A stretch of DNA of 64,000 nt from Melastoma dodecandrum (lineage: Eukaryota; Streptophyta; Magnoliopsida; Myrtales; Melastomataceae), in contig JARUPY010000085.1 of assembly GCA_029817715.1 (NCBI GenBank), forward strand, positions 124,001 to 188,000. The letters are read 5' to 3'. Under the pieces are notes generated by a model. It was not told the DNA's origin. It saw nothing but the letters and a program-made list of their open reading frames with translations, and did not search any database. Below, one piece after another: positions 11,641-22,852 of this stretch. The position numbers were made by a program, and so were the translations under genes. Position 1 is the first letter of the stretch. Each line of letters begins with the position of its first letter.

Positions 11641-12025
11641 ATAGGAGCAGATAAGAAATGGGTTTTAGTAGAAGGTCTTCCACAATGTGTTAAATGAATA
11701 TTGTGCTTTTTGTCATCGTATAATGGAATGTAATGCGAAGACAACTCTAACTATAAAAAGTTACAGTAGAAGATACTATGGATGTCCTCACTATAAAGAT
11801 ACAATGGTGATTGCGAATTTTTATATGGATCGACCTTCTTAGTGGTGGTGTGGCTTCAAAGAAAGTCGAGAGTGAGAAGATGGTGAATGTTGCTGCTATT
11901 GAGTCTAAATTGAGGAAGACTACGATTGAACTGATCAAGGCAAAAGTAAATATCGCGATGATGAAGGCTGATGCTAATGGATTCTTGCTTATGTGTTGTG
12001 TTTCGTTTTTATTCTTGCGTATTTA
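11641..12025 (+). pseudogene. GRF-type zinc-finger protein pseudogene, copy A
   Basis: Plus-strand reading gives CAFCHRIMECNAKTT followed by SYSRRYYGCPHYKDT. This matches the plant GRF zinc finger, whose hallmark is a GRRFYxCP core. The second half of the finger is decayed and an in-frame stop follows DRPS. A shifted frame then reads VESEKMVNVAAIESKLRKTT, a coiled-coil-like stretch, and ends FLLMCCVSFLFLRI, a hydrophobic C-terminal tail. Coiled coil plus tail anchor is usual in plant GRF proteins. At least one stop and one frameshift are present. Function in the plant is unknown; such genes often lie in or beside transposons. Confidence 0.65.
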
Positions 12026-13766
12026 ATTGCTCGAATATATTATATGTGATTGTAATATTCAGCCTTTATTGATTATGGTGACTGGTTATTTGTTAATGTA
12101 GTATCGAGCCTTTAATATTCAACCTTTTTCTCAAGTAATATTCAACCTGTAATAGATGGAAGCAAGAGTTTATGGTGTATGGATACAATGAAATGTGACT
12201 ACAAGTAATATAAGCTAAGCTATAGGTGATAGAAACCAAGTTAAGCATCATAGATGCAACAAAATGTGACTACAAGCTAGTTAATAAGTAAACCAAGTTC
12301 CATCATTCTAGTCATATAAGTCGTCCCATTACACAAGCCAATGCAAGACATACAATTCTTCACATTATGCAAATTAAGTTAAGCAGAACAATTCACAATA
12401 GTAAATTTCCATACAAGTTTTTATTAGTACGTATTCTACCCTATTTAATTGCTAGAAGCAATGATATGTGATTGTAATATTCAACCTTTAATGATTATGG
12501 TGACGGAAATAATGATTTGTTAATGTAGAATAGAGCCTTTAATAGATGGAAGCAACTGATTTTGAGATTATCGTGCATGGATGCAATGAAATGTGAATAC
12601 AAGTAATAGAAGGTAAGTCATCACAATTAAAGGAGATAGAAGTAAAGCTAAGCATGTGATAGAAGCCAAGCTAAGCATCATAGATGCAACGAAATGTAAT
12701 TGCAAGCTAGTAAACAAGCAAACCAAGTTCCATCATTCTTGTCATACAAGTCATCCAATTACACAAGCCAGTGCAAGTCATACAATTCTTCACATTACGC
12801 AAGCTAAGTTGATCTGAACAGTTCACAGTAGTAAATTTCCATACAAGTTTTTATTAGTAAGTATTCTACCCTATTTAATTGCTGGAAGCAATGATATATG
12901 ATTGTAATACTCAACCTTTATTGATTATTGTGACTGGATCAATTATTTGCTAATGTAGTATTGAGCCTTTAATATTCAACCTTCAATAAATGGAAGCAAG
13001 TAATTTTGAGTTGATGGTGCATGAATGCAATGAATGTGACTGCAAGTAATAAAAGCTAAGACATTACATATACAAGTGATAGAAGCCAAGCTAAGCATCT
13101 CAAATGCAATGAAATGTGATTGTAAGTAATAGAAGCTAAGACATTACAATTACAGGTGATAAAAGCTTGGCTAAGCATCTCAAATGCAATGAAATGTGAC
13201 TACAAGTAATAGCAGCTAAGACATCACAGTTACAGGTGATAGAAACCAAGCTAAACATCATAGATGTAACAAAAATGTGAATGCAATCTAGTTAACAAGC
13301 AAACCAAGTTCCAGCATCCCATCACACAAGTCAATGCAAGTCATACAAGTCTTAACATTACACAAGTTATGCTAAGCAGAACAGTTCACGGTGGTCAATT
13401 CCATATAAATTTTCATCAATATGTATTCTAGATTGTTTAATTTTTGCATGCAATGATATGTGATTGTGATATTCAGCCTTTAATGATTATGGTGCCTGAA
13501 ACAATGATTTGTTAATGTAGTATTAAGTCTTTAATATTCAATCTTTAATAGATGGAAGCTAGTAATTTTGAGTTTATGGTGCATGATGCAATAAAATGTG
13601 ATTGCAAGTAATAGAAGATAAGACATCACATTTACAGGTGAAAGAATCCAAGCTAAGCATGAAAGGAAATGTGACTGCAAGCCAATTAACAAGCAAACTA
13701 AGTTCCAACATTCTAGTCATACAAGTCATCCCATTGCACAAGCCAATGCAAGTTTTTATCCGAGGC
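12016..13766. repeat. Tandem repeat array, period about 427 bp, copy A
   Basis: The phrase ATGTGATTGTAATATTCA recurs with small changes at about 12045, 12468, 12895 and 13457. Each copy is followed by the same series of blocks (TGTTAATGTAGTAT, GATGGAAGCAA, CCAAGTTCCATCATTC, CACAAGCCAATGCAAG). The third unit is longer because an internal block of about 65 bp (AAGCTAAGACATCACA ... CTAAGCATC) is itself repeated. No coding signal. It lies between two convergent pseudogenes and is preserved in copy B. Confidence 0.85.
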
Positions 13767-14089
13767 TACGAAACTCACACCAACAACACATGACTCATGC
13801 ATGCTATTTATGCCCATGTTGTAACTGCTTTGAGGCTGCTCGTGTCTTCATTTATCCAAATGAATCTCACATGCATTTTGAATCCATGGTCTTGTCCATC
13901 TGCCCCTGACTCTCCACCTCTGCCCTGTACTCCTACCCATCTGACCCATCAGCTAGATGTACGTGTTGAAATGAAAGAAATTACAAAAATTACAAATTAT
14001 CGGAGCAGGGTCATGCAAAATATAATGAAAGCTTACATCGATGATTCTAGGATGAATAATCAAATCATTTTCATATTGTACCGAGTCAG

Positions 14090-15640
14090 TAGGTTCAGTT
14101 GAAGAAGTAGGGGCAGTTTGGCCTTAGCAGCTCATCTTATTATGTCCATATTGTTTGCATATATTACACATCATCTCTAGCCATCTTCGAGGTAACCTAC
14201 TCCGAAGTTTTAGTTCCTCATCTGCTCTGTTTTCTTGTTCTTCCAAGTCTTCTTGGCCTTGTCTAAAAGGGTGGAGGACGAATAGGTTCTCCTTCAGTAT
14301 CATGCCACATGTTCTCCCTTTCTAATGAAGTTAATGAAAACTTGTACGCCTTACGATAAGCATATTTTTTTGTAAAAGTCACTTATATAAGCCTTTATGT
14401 CGTGTTTCATGAAATTTATAGATACTACATCATGACATTAAGAATCCCTGTCAAGTCTCATTCCCTACATGTTCAAGTTCTCATATTCAAGTTTACTACG
14501 TATTTATCATTTCTATAAACAACCAAAAACAACTCCCCTGTGCATGGTTTAAAACCCATTTCACAACATTCACCTTAACTTTCTCAATCTTAGTTCAAAT
14601 GTTTGGACAAATATTGTCAACCCACCCACCAAACACTCCGTTCTTATGGTATATCCTTTATAGCAATGTTGACCTAATGTAATCCAATATTTCTACAATT
14701 GGCCTAGTCCTAGGTAAATCAATGTAGCGGTTAAAGGTCTCACAAATGTTATTGTTGGTAGCATCACGGTTGACGTTTGTCTTAAGAAGACCTGATCGAA
14801 ATGATTTCACCCCGAGCCATAAGTAATGTTCTAAACATGATTAGCATGGATTAGGGCAAAAAAGATTACTTTGCAAAAGTATTTCGGACCTTGCTTTAGG
14901 AAGTCCCGTGTGACGTTATTGGATAACAACCTCATGTGATTCAAGGATTACTTGTATATCACGTCATGTGTATTCTTAGCAACCCAAAATCACTTTTTCG
15001 CAATGTTCCCCAATGTGTGCTTTTCCAGTTAGGAAAAACATGTCTGGCACAGTTTCGATGCTCCGCTAATGGTGCTAATTCAGTGACAACATGAATTAGT
15101 CCCTATAATAACAAACAAGAACGTGGCTTAGTCATTTCATCTTGCCCATCATTATTCGCATCAACTTAAGACAACACAAGCCTTTTTTGTCACTTATGAA
15201 GGTCCAACCTTACCCATCAATGAACCCAAATCTTCGAAAAAATATCAGGAACCACATCTATGAAAGTGCGTTTTCACTTTCAACAACTGTCTATGTTATT
15301 GTAAACATGTGATTGTTCCCACGTCGACCAACAACACTTAAGAGAATCCCTCCAGCCGCATGTCTGAGAATGGTGCCATCAAATCCACCACATTCCTACA
15401 ACCACATCTAACCCTTTGAATGTGTTAAATAGTACTAGACTTGGAGGGAACTCAAGTTCTAGCTTGAACATGCATTCAGGACACTTCTTACAGAGGAAAG
15501 AAATGTAAGACCAAATCTTCTTATAGCTCTTCAACTGTATCATTTAATATCTTCTGAGCATGCCACTTAGCACGATAAACTTGAATTTTATTGACCTTAC
15601 TTAACATGGACAATTTGGTAAGTTCCCCCACCCGTTTTAG
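14090..15640 (-). pseudogene. Mutator-like (MULE) transposase pseudogene, copy A
   Basis: Minus-strand reading in several frames gives, in order: VNKIQVYRAKWHAQKI near 15590, then the MULE core with AEHRNCARHVFPNWK near 15050, and the C-terminal zinc knuckle CVICKQYGHNKMSC (CX2CX4HX4C) near 14150, preceded by the basic RPKKTWKNKK. All are diagnostic of MuDR-type transposases. The frame is broken by many stops and frameshifts and the N-terminal part is missing: the match stops at about 15650, where a TTTAGTAA-rich segment begins. Not functional. Confidence 0.85.
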
Positions 15641-15654
15641 GTTCGGTTTTGGGA

Positions 15655-16230
15655 TCGGCTGTCAGTGTTCGAGTAAGTAAATTACTATTTTTTTATAAAA
15701 TTTTACCAAAAAATTTAGTACTACGATCGTGGGCTTTGTAAAAGCCCGTACATTTTTACTAAGTCTATTAATAAATTACTAACAATATTTGCACCATATT
15801 GTAAATCGTATTTTAATTTACTTAATTTTTAGTACCGTATTGTAATTTCCAAAAATTTTACTATTTTTTTGTTGTTCATATGTGGAACAATTTACTAAGT
15901 CCAAAGGCTTTTTACTAAGCCACGTTACAATTTATTAATTTCTAACAATTTACTAAAAAAATTTAGTAAAAAGATAATAAACTCGACTTAGTGGAAGTAA
16001 AATGCACAAAGACTTTACGACCCATCGAATAAAAATTTAGTAAATTTCACTATTTAGTAAATTACTAAATATATATTTAGAACTATTTACCTGTCTAGCA
16101 TAAGAATTTAGTAAAATTTAGTAAAAATTCGTACATTAATACTAAGCTTTTAATAAGCGCAAGAGCTCGTTATCAAACTTTTCGGAGTCATTTACTGATT
16201 AATATTATTTAGTACTATATTATTAAAAAT
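15655..16230. repeat. TTTAGTAA/TTACTAAA motif cluster upstream of UGT copy A
   Basis: About 570 bp with some 15-20 copies of TTTAGTAA, TTACTAAA or one-base variants in both orientations. Many are arranged as short palindromes, for example near 16050-16075. No coding potential. Duplicated in copy B at 33400-33975. Nature unknown; it could be the subterminal region of a DNA transposon. Confidence 0.7.
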
Positions 16231-16667
16231 GGTCGGATTTTAGGACAGACCGCTGCTGAGGATGCTTGAGTGTGGCAATAACCGCTTCCTATCTCGACAA
16301 ATCAGAAAAAGAAGACCACGTCACTCCAATCTGGAATATTTAATACACACCCCCATTAGCTTTATTTATCCCCATTTTTGTTTCTTCTTGATAATTAAAT
16401 ACAGAGAGATAAAAGACTATGAAGATAAGTTAATGGGTGAGACAGAAGACTAGTTGTGGTTTTTTCTCTCTTTTTTATTTCAACCGGCACTGCAGTCAAA
16501 CTTAAGAACGAGGGCAATGTTTTTCCTCGACAGATGACGCAAGTGCTGACGCATCCTTCTCTTGTGATGCTAGTCTTTTTATGCTCTTTCATCCTTGCGG
16601 AACACGCACTTTTAATCCCAAATCCAAACATCCTCACATACCTCCCCTCACCCCCTCATTCTAAACA

Positions 16668-16686
16668 ATATATATATATATATATG
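16668..16686 (+). promoter_or_regulatory. Probable TATA region of UGT copy A
   Basis: A (TA)n run about 80-100 bp before the UGT start codon, followed by CCGTATAAGTAAACC and a CCACCACCACCAAC leader typical of a plant 5' UTR. The same arrangement, with a shorter TA run, precedes copy B. Inferred from position and composition only. Confidence 0.45.
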
Positions 16687-16765
16687 TGACCGTATAAGTA
16701 AACCACCACCACCAACACCGCATCATCCTCTACATAATCGAGTCGTAAGTTTTTGGCTCTTCAAT

Positions 16766-18226
16766 ATGAGCAGCCATGGCCTGAACCCCGACTCTCCCTT
16801 GCATGTTTTCTTCTTCCCCTTCATGGCCCCCGGCCACCTGATCCCCATCTCCGACATGGCCAGGTTGTTCTCTGTCCGGGGTTGCCGCTCCACCCTTGTC
16901 TCTACCCCTGCCAACGAGCCTGTCCTGTCTAGGTCCATCGAGACGACCAGGAAGTCGGGTCACGAGATTGATATCGTCATCGTGAAGCTTCCCCTTGAGG
17001 AAGTGGGGCTGTCCCCTGAGCATGGGGATTTAAAGAACCTGCCCGGGAATGATCAGGATATGAGGGACAAGTTCTTCAGGGCTGTTAGGCTCCTCGACCG
17101 GCAGCTCGAGTGTCTTCTGGAGGAGCATAGGCCCGATTGCTTGGTTTCCGACATGTTCCTCCACTGGACGGCTGATGTCGCTGCCAAGTTCGGGATCCCC
17201 AGGATCATCTTTCATGGGTCCGGGAATTTCCCACTGGCGGCGAGCGAGTGCGTCTGGCGTTACGAACCCCACAAGAAGGTTTCGTCAGATTCTGAGCCGT
17301 TCTTGATCCCGAACCTCCCTGGAGAAATCACGATGACGAGGTCGAAGCTGCCCGATTTCATCAGGGAGGAGACACCGTTCACAGAGTTATACCGGAAAGT
17401 GAAGGAATCGGAGCAAAGGAGCTTCGGGGTCATCGTCAACAGCTTTTACGAGCTCGAGCCTAACTATGTGGACTACTACCGGAATGGGTTGGGGCGAAGA
17501 ACATGGCAGATTGGTCCTCTGTTGCTATGTAACAAGGGGGAGGAGGATAAGGCCTTCCGGGGCCAGCATGCATCGATTGACCGCGAAAAGTGCCTAAAAT
17601 GGCTCGACTCGCAGGAGCCAAGTTCGGTTGTGTACATCTGTTTCGGAAGCATGGCTAATTTCAATCCGGCTCAGCTCCACGAGATCGCGGTGGGCCTGGA
17701 AAGCTCCGGCCAGAACTTCATCTGGGTTGTGAAGAAGAACCCGGACGGGGAGGAAGGAAAGCAGTGGCTTCCCGAAGGGTATGAGGAAAGGACAAGTGGC
17801 CGAGGCCTTATCATAAGGGGATGGGCTCCCCAAGTCCTGATACTCGACCATGTGGCGGTCGGAGCCTTCGTGACGCACTGCGGATGGAACTCTACATTGG
17901 AAGGGATCAGCGCCGGAGTGCCGATGGTGACGTGGCCGGTGGCGGCGGAGCAGTTCTACAACGAGAAGCTGCTGACCGAGGTGCTAGATGTGGGTGTCCC
18001 GGTCGGGGCAAAACAGTGGGTGAGGGGGACAGGGGACAACGTTTCAGCGGGCTCCGTGGAGAAGGCGGTGTCGAGGGTCATGAAGGGGGAAGAGGGAGAG
18101 GGTCTTAGGACGAGAGTGAAAGCGTTGTCGGAGCAGGCGAAGAGGGCGGTGGAGGAGGGGGGATCGTCGTTCGCGGACTACTATCGGCTGATGGACGAAT
18201 TGCGTGGTTCTAAGCCCCGTACATAA
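16766..18226 (+). CDS. UDP-glucosyltransferase, UGT73-like, intact copy
   Basis: Family 1 glycosyltransferase, 486 aa, one exon, cytosolic, expected to move glucose from UDP-glucose to a small secondary metabolite. The catalytic His is H24 in FMAPGHLIPISDMARL and its Asp partner D129 in LVSDMFLHW. The PSPG sugar-donor box spans residues 353-396 (WAPQVLIL ... THCGWNST ... PVAAEQ), with W374 and final Gln396, the pattern for UDP-glucose. The N-terminal HVFFFPFMAPGHLIP and lack of introns fit the UGT73 group (flavonoid, coumarin or terpenoid glucosyltransferases), but the acceptor cannot be deduced. The start ATG is followed by SSHGLNPDSPLH. A broken duplicate lies 17.7 kb downstream; this copy is the only one able to give a full protein. 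Confidence 0.93.
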   Translation: MSSHGLNPDSPLHVFFFPFMAPGHLIPISDMARLFSVRGCRSTLVSTPANEPVLSRSIETTRKSGHEIDIVIVKLPLEEVGLSPEHGDLKNLPGNDQDMRDKFFRAVRLLDRQLECLLEEHRPDCLVSDMFLHWTADVAAKFGIPRIIFHGSGNFPLAASECVWRYEPHKKVSSDSEPFLIPNLPGEITMTRSKLPDFIREETPFTELYRKVKESEQRSFGVIVNSFYELEPNYVDYYRNGLGRRTWQIGPLLLCNKGEEDKAFRGQHASIDREKCLKWLDSQEPSSVVYICFGSMANFNPAQLHEIAVGLESSGQNFIWVVKKNPDGEEGKQWLPEGYEERTSGRGLIIRGWAPQVLILDHVAVGAFVTHCGWNSTLEGISAGVPMVTWPVAAEQFYNEKLLTEVLDVGVPVGAKQWVRGTGDNVSAGSVEKAVSRVMKGEEGEGLRTRVKALSEQAKRAVEEGGSSFADYYRLMDELRGSKPRT

Positions 18227-18497
18227 TTCACAAGGGTAACTCCACTTAATACACCCTCGTTCGAGTCCCAACAATGATTTGGTACCTCGAGAAGTATAAT
18301 GAATTTCATTTTCTACTATCTCTCTCAATTTTTAATATATTAGTAGAGAAATCATCACATTGTCAATGTCTTCGCCGTATAATTATGACATTTTATGACA
18401 TTTCAGCATGGAACGGTACTTCGTTTGAGAGTAAATGCCACATCACTATTAATTACGACAACACCATCACCTTGGAATTTTTCTTTGTGAAATTCCC

Positions 18498-19340
18498 AAA
18501 CAATTTCCATTTTTGCGACAGACACCTGCCTCGTCAATACTTACCATGTTTGAATGAGGCGCAAATGAGGGATTATAAGTCCTTTCTCTCCGCATACGCG
18601 CATGGAAAACATGTTGTGTATCCATGGAAAGCGGCTAATGGTACTTGCACGTAATCGTTACGTTATTTATTAAAATCGACTTTTTTTTAATAAACTTTTC
18701 GAAAAATCGACCCTTTTTAATAAATTGTTTAGTAAAAATTGATGTAGTGTCTAGTAAAGTTTACTAATTTTTCACTGTTCACATTTAGTAAAGTTTACCA
18801 ATTTGTGTTTAGTAAAGTTATCCGGTAATTTTCAGATTATTTTAGTAACTGTTTACGAAAAAGATCGGTGATTTCCACATTTTTTTAGTAACTTTTACTA
18901 AAATATCACGGTTCAAGTTTAGTAAATGGTTACTAAACTTTTTAATAAATTTGTCATCCGATTTACTACTTGTAGTTTAGTAACTTTTACTAATTTTTTA
19001 CTGTTCATATTTAGTAAAAATTACTAATTTTATTTAGTAAAATTTCAATGTTTAGTAATTTTTCCGGTTGGCTATCGAACGAAATTAGTAATAATTTATT
19101 AATTTTTTTAGGAAAATTATTAAAATACTGTTGAACATAGTAAAATCGTTTGTAAATTACTAAAAATGATTTTTTTTTTGTAATGCTTTACTAATTTCTG
19201 TGCGAAATTTTCTGAAAATTTAGTAAATAGTTACTAAATATTTTAGTAATTTACTAACCTAAACAGTACATTCCGAACTTAATTACTAACCTATGGTCAT
19301 TGTGAAATTACTATTTTACTAACCTATGGGCATTCAAGTC
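18498..19340. repeat. Spacer with a second TTTAGTAA/TTACTAAA motif cluster (18660-19330)
   Basis: Immediately right of copy A. From about 18720 to 19330 the motifs TTTAGTAA and TTACTAAA occur roughly every 20-30 bp in both orientations. The sequence is not an obvious copy of the upstream cluster but shares its vocabulary. The truncated gypsy integrase begins directly after it. No gene seen. Confidence 0.65.
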
Positions 19341-19344
19341 TCGC

Positions 19345-20602
19345 TGACTTGATATGGTCCTTCCCAGTTTAGAGACCATTTTCCGAGGATCTGGTCTTTA
19401 GACTTCAGGGGTAAAATCATCTTCTAGACCAAGTCACCAACCTGAAAGTGTTTATGAACGACTCTTTTGTTGTAATGGCGGGCTATTTTTTGCTTGTGTA
19501 CCTCTATCTTGTCCACGACCTCCAGCCTCTTTCTTTCTAACTCCTTCAAGGCTATATGCATGGGTTCTTCTTGTAGACAAGGCTGGCTGACGCGGAGTGA
19601 CTTGTACCTCATTTCGATAGGCAATACTGCGTCATGGCCATAGACTAACGCGAACGGTGTTTCTCCAGTGCTTTCGTGCTTAGTAACTCTCAAAGCCCAG
19701 AGTGTATCATCCAATACTTCGTGCCATTTTTTCGGATTAAGCCCGACCATCTTTTGGATATTATTTTTGATTAGTTTATTGGAAGCTTCAGCCTGTCCAT
19801 TCGCCTGAGGATAGTACGGAGTGAAATTCAAGACTGAAAAACCAAATTCTTCGGCGAATTCCTTCACTCTTGAGTTATTAAAAGCTGTCTCATTGTTTAC
19901 GACAATGTTCTGGGGAATGCCGAATCGATAAATGATGTAAGTCCGTACAAAATTGATGACTTCATTATGATCAATTTTCTTGTAGACTTGCGCTTCTACC
20001 CATTTGGTGAAGTAATCTGTTGCCACCAAGATATATGCATCCCCTCGACTAGAGTGAGGGTGAATCTCCTCTATTACATCCAAGGCCCAGGTCCTAAAAG
20101 GCCAATGTTTGATTACAAGGGTGAGTTCAGCTGCTGGGCCGCGAGTTATGAGACCATGTCGTTGGCACTCCTGACATCCTCTGGCCATTTCGATGCAATT
20201 TTTCATCATCGATGGCCAAAAAAAACCATGTCTACGAATAATCCAATACTTTTTTATCCCTGCTTGATGAGATCCGCAGAGTCCCTCATGAGTTTCCAAC
20301 ATTATTGGAGTAGCCTCATCCAAGTCGCATCTTAAGAGGACTCCGCTCGTATCTTTCCTGTAGAGCACACCATCTAAGAGGACATATGACAGCGCTTGAA
20401 CTTTGGTTCGCTGTTTCGCTCCCTGATTGTGATCTGACAGAAAGTCGACTATCAGTTTTCTCCAGTCCTTATCCTGGTTCGTTATGTCTACAACCATGAT
20501 TTTCTCCTCCAACTGCAGATGTGAACCTATTTCAGCTATGTCACCCTGTTCCATCCTGTTTTTGTACCCTGACACTAACTGTGCTAGGCTATTAGCCACC
20601 AC
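19345..20602 (-). pseudogene. Gypsy integrase remnant
   Basis: The zinc-binding part reads HQAGIKKYWIIRRHGFFWP and CQECQRHG (HHCC). The catalytic core has ALDVIEEIHPHSSRGDAY and ATDYFTKWVEAQ. The second catalytic Asp, normally in a TDNGTQF-type motif, reads VVNNETAF, so Asp is replaced by Asn. The Glu region YPQANGQAEASNK is present. The C-terminal segment has the frame LVYGHDAVLPIEM and HFQVGDLV, then an in-frame TAG where Trp or a similar residue is expected, and ends abruptly. Catalytically dead. Confidence 0.88.
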
Positions 20603-20623
20603 ATTTTCCTCACGTCCTATAAA

Positions 20624-20977
20624 TTAGAACGTGATATTCTCGAAGCATGCAACTAGCCGCTGAACTATCTCGAAATAGGGCAATAACCTGCCTTGACAGG
20701 TGCATTCTTTGTTAACCTGGTTGATAACTAACTGAGAATCTCCCTTGACACGAGCATGCTTTGCCTTTAGTGCCATGAGCTCCTTCAATACTGTTATCAA
20801 TGCTTCATACTCCGTGGCATTGTTAGTAGGTATGACCTGGAGACGAAAAGCTAGTCTGATGTCTCTACCCATTGGGATTATTATATGAACTCCTGTCCCG
20901 GCTCCATTCTTGGTGGACGAGCCATCAAACCACGCTTGCCAGACCTCTTCAGTTGCCTCTTCTTGTTCTATAGACAA
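20624..20977 (-). pseudogene. Second (archaeal-type) RNase H of the Tat gypsy element
   Basis: Reads WQAWFDGSSTKNGAGTGV at its start, NNATEYEALI in the middle and RVKGDSQLVINQV after it. These give the Asp, Glu and Asp of an RNase H fold of the archaeal type. It lies between the RT-RNase H and the integrase, an arrangement known from the Tat lineage. Confidence 0.82.
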
Positions 20978-21013
20978 GGCTGGGTCATGATCGACTAGAA
21001 AATCAGCCAGTGC

Positions 21014-22238
21014 TTATCCCTTGACTGACTGCTGAGGCTTATATCTCAGATCATATGGAGACAGCATTAAGCTCCATTTGCTAACTCGTCCACTTAATAA
21101 TGGACTCTCGAAGAAGTATTTAATAATGGGTGACTTAGATACGACGTAGACTTCGCTGCTCCTGATGTAGTGTCTAAGTTTCATGATTGCATAAAATACT
21201 GATAGACATAACTTTTTCTTCAGGGCATATCGGACCTCAATTGGTGTCAATTGACTTGACAAGTAATAGACGGCCCTTTCTCGTCCGTTCTGGTCCATTT
21301 GAGCTAACATGGCCCCTATCGTTGTTTCGGTGGCAGCTACATAGAGAATAAATGGTTTTCCTTGTTGAGGGGTTATCAAAACTGGTGGATGCGTTAAATA
21401 CTTTTTTAAAACATTGAACGCTTCCTCGTGTTTCTCAGTCCACCTAAAGCCACTTTGTCCCCTCAAAAGGTTGGCAAACGCCTCAGTCTTCCCTGCGATA
21501 TTCCCAATGAACCTACGCAGGTAATTCACCCTTCCAAGGAAAGCCCGTAATTCATTTTTATTTCTTGGTGCTGCTAAATTCTATAGCATTCACCTTGTCC
21601 TGATCAACCTCATTACCACGTTGATGCACTAAGAAACCTAGAAATTGCCCAGCTTTGACGCCAAAAGCGCATTTAAGCGGGTTTAGTTTAAGTTGATGCT
21701 TTTTCATTTTCATGAAAGCATTTCTGAGATGATCGACATGAAGTTCTTCCTTTGACGATTTGACGACTATATCATCAATGTAGACTTCTACTGTCTTGCC
21801 AAGAGGGGCATTAAATATAGTGTTCATTGCTCGCTGATAGGTAGCACCAGCGTTCTTCAATCCAAATGGCATTACTATCCATTCGAATATTCCTAGGAGG
21901 CATCTGAATGCTGTTTTATGTATGTGCTCTTCTGCAATGAAGATTTGATTGTAACCAGAAAAACCATCCATGAACGACATAATATGATGCCCTGCTGTTT
22001 TGTCTATAAGATCGTCTGCAATGGGCATAGGGTATTCATCCTTTGGAGTGGCACGGTTCAAATCCCTAAAGTCTATGCTGACTCTGATTTTGCCGTTCAT
22101 TTTCAAGACGCGTACGATTCTAGAAATCCACTCCATATAGCGTGAAGTCCTTATGTAACCTGCTCGAAAAAGTTTTTTAACTTCTTCAAAGACTAATTGT
22201 GTTACTTCCTTAGTCATGCGCCTTGGTGCTTGCTGCAC
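21014..22238 (-). pseudogene. Gypsy reverse transcriptase and RNase H remnant
   Basis: Reverse transcriptase motifs in order: KIRVSIDFRDLNRATPKD, MSFMDGFSGYNQI, FEWIVMPFGLKNAGATYQR, the catalytic EVYIDDIVVKS and FLGFLVHQRGNEVD. The following RNase H reads PFILYVAATETTIGAML and YYLSSQLTPIEVRY. The frame breaks near 21540. The YIDD box is intact. Confidence 0.9.
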
Positions 22239-22852
22239 TGTTTAAAATCCTTCTTGATAGGAAGGGTGTGGCCTAAACTTGGCATCTCAGTATAATCCCA
22301 GGCAAAACAATCCTTGAATTCCTCAAGTACTCCCTTAATAGCATTAAAGAGTTCTTTATTTACTGAAGAACTAATAAAAAGAATCCTAGAAGAAGACTCG
22401 CTTCCTAAATTAATGCTGACCAATGGGTCGCATGGGGTCATCAAAGACTCACGTTCCTCTGTACTACCTAAGTCGGTAGACACGGGCTTATTATAAGCGT
22501 TAGGCGCACTAAGCGCTTCTGAGTTTATTGAAAGCCAATAGACAGGTTGTCTACAGCAATGATTTCCTTGGCAAACTTGAAGTCGTCGAAGGACATCGGC
22601 GACTGCTTCGTTTCCTTCTTCATTATGGTCCATAGGTCCCTTTCTTTAGGAGTCTATCGGGCTCCAACTCCGCGACAGCGTTTTGCTGGTTCTTTCCATC
22701 TTCGTCTTCCTTTGCTCCATCGGTTCTTACGGGGTTTTCGCCCGAATTAACCTCTTGCAGAACTTCCTCTATGTCCTTGGCAGGCAGCTCATCTCCCCAT
22801 CCGGTTGGGACGATCGGCCCCATCTCTGGCTTTGGGTGCGATGTTCCATAGT

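Larger units (their letters stand above)
11612..18497 (+). repeat. Segmental duplication, copy A (6886 bp)
   Basis: Matches 29356-36166 in the same orientation almost base for base, starting at TTGGTCTCAGTTCG and ending at GTGAAATTCCC. The flanks on both sides differ completely between copies. The block contains a GRF zinc-finger pseudogene, a tandem-repeat array, a MULE transposase pseudogene, a TTTAGTAA motif cluster and a UGT gene. Copy A holds the intact UGT. Identity looks like 95-98 percent by eye, with scattered indels, for example about 45 extra bases near 16380-16440. Confidence 0.95.

Noticed and set aside
12016..13766. CRISPR-like repeat-spacer pattern
   Set aside because: The units are long tandem repeats with no constant short repeat and no unique spacers, in a plant nuclear context.
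18255..18285. tRNA B-box-like GTTCGAGTCCC after the UGT stop
   Set aside because: The flanking bases cannot pair into a T-arm, and no D-arm or acceptor stem is found upstream.
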